DNA from: G965116155 sp965116155
Lineage (GTDB): Bacteria > Bdellovibrionota > Bdellovibrionia > Bdellovibrionales > UBA1609
Direction: 5' to 3'
Assembly (NCBI GenBank): GCA_965116155.1
Contig: OZ220488.1
Coordinates: forward strand, 62,001-126,000
DNA length: 64,000 bases
Shown: piece after piece, positions 44,820 through 51,662 of the stretch
Layout: the number at the start of each line of letters is the position of its first letter
Numbering within the stretch: position 1 is the stretch's first letter
The notes under the pieces: model-generated
The model's database searches: none
The model's input: the letters and a program-made list of their open reading frames with translations, nothing else
Told to the model about the DNA's origin: nothing
Translations under genes and position numbers: made by a program

Positions 44820-44951
44820 GAAATTTGGGGAAGTCCAGTATTTGGTAATGCTTTGGGTCGTTTTTCCAATAGGTATTACAAAGCGCGTATTGCAAATAAA
44901 GCGCCCGCCGATACGCCCGACTCGCAGCAGGCAAAAGCCACCAGTTGCTAA
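44820..44951 (+). pseudogene. 3' remnant of the IS-interrupted membrane-protein gene
   Basis: 43 codons to a TAA stop, directly after the right IS end, encoding a hydrophilic tail (GNALGRFSNRYYKARIANK, ADTPDSQQAKATSC). Removing 43524-44819 (1296 bp, a multiple of three) would join it in frame to the upstream part. This is inferred from position and frame only. Confidence 0.5.
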
Positions 44952-45081
44952 GGGTGCTTAACCCTGGCGCCAAGCTTGACCTGCAAAAACATGGTAAAGC
45001 AAGGCGCTTGGGTGCGCTGGTTAGTTGCGGAATATGCGCATGCGCCAGCCCGAGGCCACAGAGCATATACCAGTTGAGTAG
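44952..45081. other. Intergenic stretch with imperfect inverted repeats
   Basis: About 130 bp holding weak stems (GGCGCC ... GGCGC, CGCATGCG). It may be an eroded palindromic element; no gene is seen. Confidence 0.35.
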
Positions 45082-45487
45082 GCTAACACTCTAATATGTG
45101 TTTACTCAATGTTTGGCGCTTTGACGGCAATCTGGTCGCGATAGGCTTAAAGATCGCCTATCGCTACAGGCTCATAGATCCCTTATAGGCCGCTACATGC
45201 TCTGTGGGACACTTGTCTGCCTGATGGCCGTCCCTCGCAGGGACTATCAGGCAGACTGCGCTTAGCCCAGAGCATGTGGCTAGCTCTCTAATATGTGTTT
45301 ACTCAATGTTTGGCGCTTTGACGGCAATCTGGTCGCTACGGGCCTTTTTGGCCCTTCGCTGCAGGGCCATAGTAGCCTTATAGGCCGCAAAACAAACTTG
45401 GACCTTTCGTTTGCCCCAAGGGTAGACGCTTTTAAGCTGCCCTTGGGCCTGCACTTACTGACCAAGTTTGTTTTACTAGCGCTCTAA
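45082..45487. repeat. Tandem array: two spacer modules and two palindromic units
   Basis: The right end GCTAACACTCTAA (45082-45094) of a lost unit is followed by spacer module A (45095-45192), unit A with arms CTACATGCTCTG (45193-45204) / CAGAGCATGTGG (45268-45279) and end GCTAGCTCTCTAA (45279-45291), spacer module B (45292-45388), and unit B with arms AAAACAAACTTGG (45389-45401) / CCAAGTTTGTTTT (45462-45474) and end ACTAGCGCTCTAA (45475-45487). Module A has hairpin GCGATAGGC / GCCTATCGC around loop TTAAAGATC. Modules A and B are near-identical over TATGTGTTTACTCAATGTTT and GGCGCTTTGACGGCAATCTG. Confidence 0.9.
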
Positions 45488-45492
45488 TTTGC

Positions 45493-46305
45493 TTAAAATA
45501 CTTTGGGGGCAAAGCTGTCTGTGTTAACAATGTGGGCGCTGTCGCCTGTAGTGCGGATCACAAACAAACCCTTGCGTTCGGCGTATGCCACTACCCCATC
45601 ATCCGCCCGCAAATAAGCCACCGCAGCATACATGCGCTTGTCCTTATATCCAGGAAACACCTCCTTAACCACCGCAAGTTTTTCCAAGAACCTACGCACA
45701 TCATCAGCACTTAATCTAGACTTCACCTCTGTTACTACAATATCTCTGCCGTTACGGGCTACAATATCAAGCTCAAAAATTTTATCTCCCACCTCCACCC
45801 TTAGCCTTGAAGTCGTGCCCGTAACCTCAATGCCTCTTTTTATTAGCAGGTTGACTAAGTCTCCCTCCACAAGGCTTTCCATCAAGTGCCCCCACTGGTT
45901 GTTAAAATCTTTCCGCAGCTCCTTCATCTCCCGACTAAACTTTGCACTTGCTTCAGCCATCTTTTTGCGACTCGTCGCAGAATCCGCCAGCATCTTCTGT
46001 ATATTTTCACTGCCTTTAGTGAGCCTGTCGTTAATGTCAGCCATTTTTCTGTTGAATGCTGCTTCAGATTCCGCGCGCTTTTTTTCGGTCTCGGCATTAA
46101 CTGCAGCAAGCTTTTTTTCGGTCTCGGCATTAACTGCAGCAAGCTTTTTTTCGGTCTCGGCTATATCTTTTTTGGCCTCGGCGTTAGCTTCTGCTATCTT
46201 CCTTTTAGCCTCGGCGTTAGCTTCTGCTAAATGAGTAGCCAAGCGCTCTAAAATGCTTTGCATGCTTGGTGTTAGTTCCTCTTTTTTATCTTCTTGTTTG
46301 CCCAT
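45493..46305 (-). CDS. Coiled-coil protein with C-terminal PD-(D/E)XK nuclease-like domain
   Basis: 270 residues. The N-terminal 20-130 is a long coiled coil with five 11-residue repeats (AEANAEAKRKI, AEANAEAKKDI, AETEKKLAAVN twice, AETEKKRAESE). The C-terminal domain (150-260) has KIFELDIVARNGRDIVVTEV with VKSRLS: Asp followed by Glu-x-Lys, the PD-(D/E)XK pattern, as in DUF3782-type proteins of archaea and cyanobacteria. It may be a mobile-element or defence-associated nuclease. The ATG at 46305 is preceded by AAGGAG. It sits between two large repeat clusters with no partner gene. Confidence 0.72.
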   Translation of the reverse strand: MGKQEDKKEELTPSMQSILERLATHLAEANAEAKRKIAEANAEAKKDIAETEKKLAAVNAETEKKLAAVNAETEKKRAESEAAFNRKMADINDRLTKGSENIQKMLADSATSRKKMAEASAKFSREMKELRKDFNNQWGHLMESLVEGDLVNLLIKRGIEVTGTTSRLRVEVGDKIFELDIVARNGRDIVVTEVKSRLSADDVRRFLEKLAVVKEVFPGYKDKRMYAAVAYLRADDGVVAYAERKGLFVIRTTGDSAHIVNTDSFAPKVF

Positions 46306-46329
46306 AATTTAGACTCCTTTCCAACGAAA

Positions 46330-46816
46330 GAGAGTATGCCGCAGCCATTACCTCTTTGTCCAGAGGGCTTGCTTTAGGAGATTGACCTGCGCTTATTCAG
46401 TGCCCCCCAATCTGGCGCCGCTTCATGCTCAAGGTGTTCATGACTTTGACGAAAGTGTGGTCGCCTTGTGCTTAAAGATCGCCTTCTGTCTAGCCCGCGC
46501 CTCGAGCATTTGAGTCCGTCGTTTGTCACCTTGGGTTTTTCATCCTTGCAGGATGCTGCACCCAAGAGGACTGCACTCATTGCTCAAATGCTCAGGCTAG
46601 GCTTTTATGCTTACGCAAAGGCTACAGGCATCATAGATGCCTTATAGGTCGAAAAATAAAATTGGGTAATGCGCCATCTCCCTCGCAGGCGCCTCTTTCA
46701 TGCGTAAGCATAAAAGTGGCCCCTTGAAATCTTGGGCGGGTAGCGTAGCCACCTGCTCCCCTTTATGGGGTGGGCGGGCCCCCCGTTCTGTCCAGAGCAT
46801 GTGGCTAGCACTCTAA
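46330..46816. repeat. Compound palindromic region with nested units
   Basis: A spacer module (TGACTTTGACGAAAGTGTGG, TTAAAGATCGCC) is split by a unit with arms GAGCATTTGAG (46504-46514) / CTCAAATGCTC (46585-46595) and inner stems CTTGGGT/ACCCAAG and CATCC/GGATG. The module then resumes (CTACAGGCATCATAGATGCC). A second unit follows, entered by TGCGTAAGCAT, sharing CCCCTTGAAATCTTGGGCGG with the copy at 53.9 kb but truncated on its right, joined to CAGAGCATGTG and GCTAGCACTCTAA (46804-46816). About 520 bp without a gene. Confidence 0.85.
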
Positions 46817-46827
46817 TTTGCTCTAAT

Positions 46828-48756
46828 TTACTCAAGATACAAAAGCAAAGTGTCGCCCTCGGCGATGGGGCTTTGTGCCTCAGGGGAGGATTTAACCACT
46901 TGACCAGAGCCGTAGATTTTTATTTTTACCGGCAGCCCCTTGAAATTGTGCACCAACTCGCGCATGCCTAGGCCTTTTAAATCAGGCACCAAGCCTTTAA
47001 GAATGTGCTTTGCAATGCGCCTTTGTATGGGCTGTGCCCGTGCTTGGATCTTTTTGGCTATAGGTGCCTTCTGCTGCACTGCTACCTGTGGCAATTCTGG
47101 CGGCAGGGCTTTTTGGCGGATAATAACACGTGCTATTTCAGCAAATAGTGGCGCTGCCACAACAGCTCCATAGTAGTGCTTTTGAGGTTCGTCTACCGAG
47201 ATATAGATAACATACTCGGGGCGGTTGCCGGGCACAAAGCCCGCATAACTCGATACATAGGCCCCGGGCTTATAGCCGCGGCCATTTTTTTTGGCTTTTT
47301 GTGCAGTTCCAGTTTTACCACCCAGACGAAAGCCCTTTACTGCAGCCTGAGGAGCATGGGCATGCACAAGCATTTGCTGCAAACTGTGTGCTTGCTGAGG
47401 CGTTAGCACCTGAGCCACTTTTTTAGGGCTGTAGCTAAACACATCGGGATTGTGGATGGATTTTACCAAATAGGGTTTGTACAAAGTGCCTCCGTTGGCT
47501 ACGGCGGAGTATGCAGTGGCCATTTGCAAAGCCGTAGCAGAAACACCTTGCCCAAAAGAGACATTGCTCAGCAAGTGCGCGCGCCATGGCAGTGGTTGCA
47601 AAATGCCTTTATTTTCACCCGAAAAATCCACCCCCGTTTTATGGCCAAATCCAAATTGCTTTAAGGTTTCAAACAGTGTCTCGGCCCCCACATCAAAGGC
47701 CACCTTAGTAGAGCCAATGTTGGAAGAGTTTTTCAAAATGTCTTTTAGATTAAGGTGTTGAAATTTTTTGTCTGGTGAGGATTCTTTTATTATGCGATTA
47801 CCTACTTTAAAGCGTCCGTTTTCGCAAAAATACTTTTTACTAACTAAAATGCCTTTTTTAAGAGCCGCCGCCATGGTGAAAACTTTAAACGTACTCCCAG
47901 GCTCCAAGGCATCTGTTAGAGCACGTGCCTTGCGCGTACCGGGGCGCGAGCGCCATGCTTTGTTAGGGTTAAATCCAGGCACGTGAGCCAAAGCCAATAC
48001 GCCCCCTGTGTGAGCCTCCATAATAACGCCAGTAGCTTTTTTGGCGTTAAATTTTTCTAAGGCTTGGCTTAGAATCTGCTCCAATGCGTATTGTAAGTCT
48101 AGATCAATAGTAAGCTGCAAATGGGAGCCCTCGGGCGGTTGAGAAAGTAGTTGGCCATTTACTATAAGAGGCCGCCCTCTAGCGTCTCGCGGCACGCGGG
48201 TTTTTTTGCCCTCGCCTTTTAAAATGGCATCGTACTCAAACTCTAAGCCTTCAAGCCCCTTGCCATCGGAGCCCACAAAACCTAAAATTTGCCCTAACAA
48301 ATGGTTGTTAGGGTAGAGCCGCCGGGGCTCTTTAACAAAACCCAAGCCCCGCAGTTTAAGGTTTTTTATGGGTCCGTGGAGCTTGGCCTCTAAGCGCCGC
48401 CCTAGCCACACGAATCTTCTGTCTTTAAGGCGTAGCTTTTGTTCTATTTTATGTGACTTTGTTTTTAGCCACGGGCTGAGCTTGTGGCTCAGGTTTTTTA
48501 AATCTACCTTATCTTGATGGAGCAGATAGGGGTCAGCGTATAAAGAGTAAGCCAAGATGCTAGAGGCTAAGTCTCGCCCCTTGGTGTCTGTAATAGAGCC
48601 ACGGCGCGGAAAGAGCTTAATGAGTTTTTCAAATTTTTTAGTATGCAGCTCTGCTAGCTTAGGGTTAGGAATAACCTGCAAAAAAGCTAACCTTGCAATA
48701 AGACTTAGCCACGCACAAAAAAGCAAAACATAAAGTATAATAATACGGTGCCGCAC
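46828..48756 (-). CDS. ftsI: Division transpeptidase FtsI (PBP3) with C-terminal PASTA domain
   Basis: Septal peptidoglycan transpeptidase. One N-terminal membrane segment (5-25), the dimerisation domain (RRGSITDTKGRDLA), then the catalytic domain: Ser288-x-x-Lys291 (EPGSTFKVF), SSN 344-346 and Lys481-Thr-Gly (GGKTGTAQ). The last 55 residues (LVPDLKGLGMRELVHNFKGL to the end) form a PASTA-like domain, absent from E. coli FtsI but seen in delta-type and Gram-positive enzymes. 642 residues. It follows ftsL in the order rsmH-ftsL-ftsI. The next expected gene, murE, is missing; a repeat cluster lies there instead. Confidence 0.93.
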   Translation of the reverse strand: MRHRIIILYVLLFCAWLSLIARLAFLQVIPNPKLAELHTKKFEKLIKLFPRRGSITDTKGRDLASSILAYSLYADPYLLHQDKVDLKNLSHKLSPWLKTKSHKIEQKLRLKDRRFVWLGRRLEAKLHGPIKNLKLRGLGFVKEPRRLYPNNHLLGQILGFVGSDGKGLEGLEFEYDAILKGEGKKTRVPRDARGRPLIVNGQLLSQPPEGSHLQLTIDLDLQYALEQILSQALEKFNAKKATGVIMEAHTGGVLALAHVPGFNPNKAWRSRPGTRKARALTDALEPGSTFKVFTMAAALKKGILVSKKYFCENGRFKVGNRIIKESSPDKKFQHLNLKDILKNSSNIGSTKVAFDVGAETLFETLKQFGFGHKTGVDFSGENKGILQPLPWRAHLLSNVSFGQGVSATALQMATAYSAVANGGTLYKPYLVKSIHNPDVFSYSPKKVAQVLTPQQAHSLQQMLVHAHAPQAAVKGFRLGGKTGTAQKAKKNGRGYKPGAYVSSYAGFVPGNRPEYVIYISVDEPQKHYYGAVVAAPLFAEIARVIIRQKALPPELPQVAVQQKAPIAKKIQARAQPIQRRIAKHILKGLVPDLKGLGMRELVHNFKGLPVKIKIYGSGQVVKSSPEAQSPIAEGDTLLLYLE

Positions 48757-48784
48757 GTGCCCCTTGCCCCCTTATTTGTTTAGC

Positions 48785-49093
48785 TTAAGGCTTTTCTTCT
48801 GGTTCTGAAAGCTTGGGCTCTGACAGATAAAGCACTTGCTCAGAATCCACCTCGGCAAGACCAAACTTAGCCACAGCCTTTGCGCGCAGGGTGTTGGGCT
48901 CTAAAGCGCGCGAAAGCCGAGCCCGCAGCAGGCCTTTTTTGTCTTTTAGTTGGTTAAGTTCCTCAGACTGCTTGAGCACATAGTAGCTTAGCAAGCGGGA
49001 CTCCATTTTAAAAAACACCAGCCCCAGCAAAGTGCCAACAATGATGAGCAAGCTAATAAAAGGCCTCCAGCCTGAGAGCTCACGAGGTGGCAT
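48785..49093 (-). CDS. ftsL: Division protein FtsL-like
   Basis: Short bitopic protein: a membrane segment (FISLLIIVGTLLGLVFFK) then a Leu-rich coiled coil (EELNQLKDKKGLLRARLSRAL) and a short tail with AVAKFGLAEVDSEQVLYL, the FtsL/LPQV-like ending. It bridges FtsB/FtsQ and FtsI in the divisome. ATG 49093 is chosen, overlapping the rsmH stop by 14 bases; a longer frame from 49204 would add 37 residues. The assignment rests on its place between rsmH and ftsI and on architecture, since FtsL sequences diverge strongly. Confidence 0.82.
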   Translation of the reverse strand: MPPRELSGWRPFISLLIIVGTLLGLVFFKMESRLLSYYVLKQSEELNQLKDKKGLLRARLSRALEPNTLRAKAVAKFGLAEVDSEQVLYLSEPKLSEPEEKP

Positions 49094-50036
49094 CAGAACC
49101 TCGCGCGGGAGTTTTGGTGCGCGTAAAAACACGCAACTGGGCGCTTCGCGTGCGGGGGTTTTGTTGCTTTTGTTCCCAGCTCGGCAACTGGGCCTTTTTT
49201 TCAAAACTACCCAAGTGCGCCAATTTTTTAAATTGCTCTTTTACTATGCGCCCCTCAAGCGAGTGAAACGACACCACCAGCAAGCGCCCTTGATTTTTAA
49301 GGCGGTCCAGCGCCTGCGCTATAACTTGGCTAAGGTTGTCTAGCTCGCTGTTTACCGCAATTCTAAGAGCCAAAAAATAGCGCGTAGCGGGGTGATTTTT
49401 AGATCTCTGCCAACCTGTGCTCTTTATAATAAGCTCTGCTAACTCGTGCGTGTGCATTATGGGTTTTATTTTACGCTGTTTTAAGATATTGCGCACCACC
49501 TTGTAAGGCGAGTGCACCTCGCCCCAACTTTTAAACAGCGCCTCAAGCTCCTTTGCGGGCCAGGTGTTAATAATGTCAGACGCCAAAACGCGCGCGCTTG
49601 GGTCCATGCGCATATCTAAGGGCCCAGGTTTATAAAAACTAAACCCCCTTTGTGGAGTATCTAGCTGAGGCGAGCTAGGGCCTAGATCAAAAACGATCAA
49701 AGCAAATTCTGCATCAGGCCATAGTTTGGGCAAAGTGTTAAAGTTAGCCGCCTGCACACAAAAGCGGTTTTGCTCTATAAATGGAGCAAAGTGTTTTTGT
49801 GCGTACTCCACAGCCGCGGGATCACAGTCTATCGCACACACTCTAGCATGGGGCCAGTTTTCTAAAATGGCCCTGGAGTACCCCCCTCGACCAAAAGTAG
49901 CATCCAAAATTAAGGGCTCAGCCGCAGCTTCTATGGCAGGAGCCGCAGTATGTAAAACCTGCTCCAACAAACAAGGCACATGCTCTTTTAAAGCCACAGC
50001 ACTATGGGGCGACAAAAAATCCAAAATCACATACAC
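49080..50036 (-). CDS. rsmH: 16S rRNA m4C1402 methyltransferase RsmH
   Basis: SAM-dependent methylase, 318 residues: HVPCLLEQVL, ILDATFGRGGYSRAIL (SAM loop), FDLGPSSPQLDTPQRGFSF, HPATRYFLALRIAVNSEL, VVSFHSLEGRIVK and the C-terminal NPRTRSAQLRVF. It N4-methylates C1402 of 16S rRNA. It is the first gene of the rsmH-ftsL-ftsI segment. Start is GTG 50036. The usual upstream mraZ is absent; 270 bp upstream lies an unrelated LuxR-type gene in the opposite direction. Confidence 0.95.
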   Translation of the reverse strand: MYVILDFLSPHSAVALKEHVPCLLEQVLHTAAPAIEAAAEPLILDATFGRGGYSRAILENWPHARVCAIDCDPAAVEYAQKHFAPFIEQNRFCVQAANFNTLPKLWPDAEFALIVFDLGPSSPQLDTPQRGFSFYKPGPLDMRMDPSARVLASDIINTWPAKELEALFKSWGEVHSPYKVVRNILKQRKIKPIMHTHELAELIIKSTGWQRSKNHPATRYFLALRIAVNSELDNLSQVIAQALDRLKNQGRLLVVSFHSLEGRIVKEQFKKLAHLGSFEKKAQLPSWEQKQQNPRTRSAQLRVFTRTKTPARGSDATS

Positions 50037-50309
50037 CTACTGTATAAGAGCGGCCCCGTAGCTGGTTCGGCAGCTTTGGTGGCTCTATCTTGGCGGCTCT
50101 CTAAATCAGTAATTTTCTTAAATTCAAGCCCCTTGCTGCGTTGCATCCTCTGGGTTTTGGGCTAGCTTAAATAAGAAAATGAAATTTTAAAAGCTTCATG
50201 TCCAGTTTTATCAATAGCTCCAAATAACGCGTTGCTTCATCTTAAAAACACTGTCACTATTTTTATAGAAACTTTTTCAGGGGCATTTTTTAGTGGGGGG
50301 TGAAACAAG
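50037..50309. other. Divergent intergenic region with one inverted repeat
   Basis: 273 bp between rsmH and the LuxR-type gene. ATTTTCTTA (50112-50120) is repeated inverted as TAAGAAAAT (50172-50180), enclosing GGGTTTTGGGCTAGC, perhaps a remnant of a palindromic element. It must hold the promoters of both genes; none stands out clearly. Confidence 0.4.
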
Positions 50310-50663
50310 ATGTTGCGGGATGTTTTGATCCAGAAAGGACTTTCGCATCGTGAGGCTGAGGTTGCGGAGCTTGTGGCGGAGGGTCTGTCTAACAAGGTTG
50401 TTGCGAACCGTTTGTTTGTGACAGAAAAGACAGTAAAATTTCACCTCACCAACATATATAGAAAAATGGGCGTTAAAAGCCGCGCTCAGCTGATTGTTTG
50501 GTGTGTGCCGCACTTTAGCTTTATTGAAAAACACCCGGGAGCTGTTCGCCCTCAGGTAGGAGCGGATCACCAGCGTACCTCTACAGAAAACAGCGTACAA
50601 AGCATTCCGTCTGGCATTAGCCGGGTTTCTGACCCCATACTGCCAGGTGGAACCAAAGTGTAG
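50310..50663 (+). CDS. LuxR/FixJ-type helix-turn-helix protein without receiver domain
   Basis: 117 residues. A LuxR-type HTH fills residues 7-62 (LSHREAEVAELVAEGLSNKV, ANRLFVTEKTVKFHLTNIYR, KMGVKSRAQLIVW), the four-helix DNA-binding domain. The last 45 residues are low in secondary structure. There is no sensor or receiver domain, as in GerE-like small regulators. GGGGGGTG lies 7 nt before ATG. Target unknown. Confidence 0.85.
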   Translation: MLRDVLIQKGLSHREAEVAELVAEGLSNKVVANRLFVTEKTVKFHLTNIYRKMGVKSRAQLIVWCVPHFSFIEKHPGAVRPQVGADHQRTSTENSVQSIPSGISRVSDPILPGGTKV

Positions 50664-50707
50664 CAGTGTATTTCTCACGCCACATGGCTCGACAGGTGCT
50701 AAGCTCT

Positions 50708-50763
50708 CGTCTCACCATGCCCGACTGGCAGGCCCGAAGGGCCGGTTCCCAGGCGGGCCAATA
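50708..50763. repeat. Second palindromic family, copy 1
   Basis: CGTCTCACCATGCCCGACTG ... CCCAGGCGGGCCAATA with the inner stem GGCCC GAA GGGCC. A closely similar sequence lies at 53045-53102. The two copies flank the TPR-rodZ gene pair. Confidence 0.75.
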
Positions 50764-50775
50764 GCAGCGGCGAAG

Positions 50776-50824
50776 CGTAAAAGTATACCTCTCACACCAT
50801 TGGTGTGAGAGGTATACTTTTACG
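50776..50824. repeat. Perfect 49-nt palindrome upstream of the TPR gene
   Basis: Two 24-bp arms (50776-50799 and 50801-50824) are exact reverse complements around one central T (arm core AGTATACCTCTCACACC). It ends 20 bp before the TPR lipoprotein start. It could act as a terminator/attenuator, operator or cruciform; no T-run follows it. Confidence 0.92.
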
Positions 50825-50843
50825 AGACCTTGGGGGTTTGGGA

Positions 50844-51662
50844 ATGAATAGATCCGATCGTGTTTTGCTGCACACGTGGGGCCGTGCTTTGCTTAGCATG
50901 GTGTGGGGGGTGTTTTTGGGGCTAAGTTTGCTAGGCTGCTCCACTGCACAAAAGAAAAAAAACCTCACCAAAGCTAAATACCATTTAGAAATGGGCGTAA
51001 GTTATCTCAAGCACAATCATTTGACAAAGGCTTTAAACTCCGTATTAAAGTCCGTGGCGCTAAACCCTCAGCACTCGCAGGCGCATAATACTTTGGGCAC
51101 CATTTATGTGTACCTTAAGCAGCAGCGTAAGGCGCTTAAGCATTTTCGCATGTCGGTGGAACTTGATCCCAAAAACACCAGCGCGCGCAGTAACTTGGGG
51201 GCTTTTTATGTGAATAGCCATAAGTTTCAAAAAGCTTTGCCGCACTTAAAAGCGGCTTTGCAGGATTTAACCTACGATCGCCCTGATACCGTTTGGGTGC
51301 AGTTTGGTAAAATTTACTTTTACAAACAGGAGTACCCCAAGGCTTTTCGGGCTTTTAACAAGGCTTCTGGCTTTAACCCTATGAGCTGTTCGGTGTATAA
51401 GTGGCGCGCACGCAGCCTGTACAAGCTTAAAAGATACACGCAGTCCGCGGGCGTGTTTGGCAAGCTTATACCCATTTGCAAGGGCCTGGTGGCGGCCGAG
51501 GTGATAGAAGAAGCCACTTATTATAAGGGCTTGGCTTTGTATAAATCTGGCAAGCGCATGCAGGCACTAAAGAGTTTCAGGCAAGTTGCCAGCATGAATC
51601 CTAGGGGGAGTTTTGCAAGCCGTGCGCACCGCATGCTAAAGCAGGGTGTGGAGGAACACTAG
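50844..51662 (+). CDS. TPR lipoprotein (PilF/PilW-like)
   Basis: 272 residues. Lipoprotein signal with lipobox LSLLGC, then six or so tetratricopeptide repeats (AKYHLEMGVSYLKHNHLTKA, AHNTLGTIYVYLKQQRKALK, ARSNLGAFYVNSHKFQKALP, QFGKIYFYKQEYPKAFRAFN, ATYYKGLALYKSGKRMQALK). The length and order match PilF/PilW, the outer-membrane pilotin of type IV pilus secretins. ATG 50844 follows GGGGG; an in-frame start at 50805 inside the palindrome is less likely. The stop is directly followed by the GTG of the RodZ-like gene. Confidence 0.85.
   Translation: MNRSDRVLLHTWGRALLSMVWGVFLGLSLLGCSTAQKKKNLTKAKYHLEMGVSYLKHNHLTKALNSVLKSVALNPQHSQAHNTLGTIYVYLKQQRKALKHFRMSVELDPKNTSARSNLGAFYVNSHKFQKALPHLKAALQDLTYDRPDTVWVQFGKIYFYKQEYPKAFRAFNKASGFNPMSCSVYKWRARSLYKLKRYTQSAGVFGKLIPICKGLVAAEVIEEATYYKGLALYKSGKRMQALKSFRQVASMNPRGSFASRAHRMLKQGVEEH

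Noticed and set aside
45632..46234. Plus-strand open frame of 200 codons with repeated FFSVSALTAAS
   Set aside because: The repeats are the complement of the coiled-coil repeats of the minus-strand gene, which has the ribosome site and nuclease-like motif.
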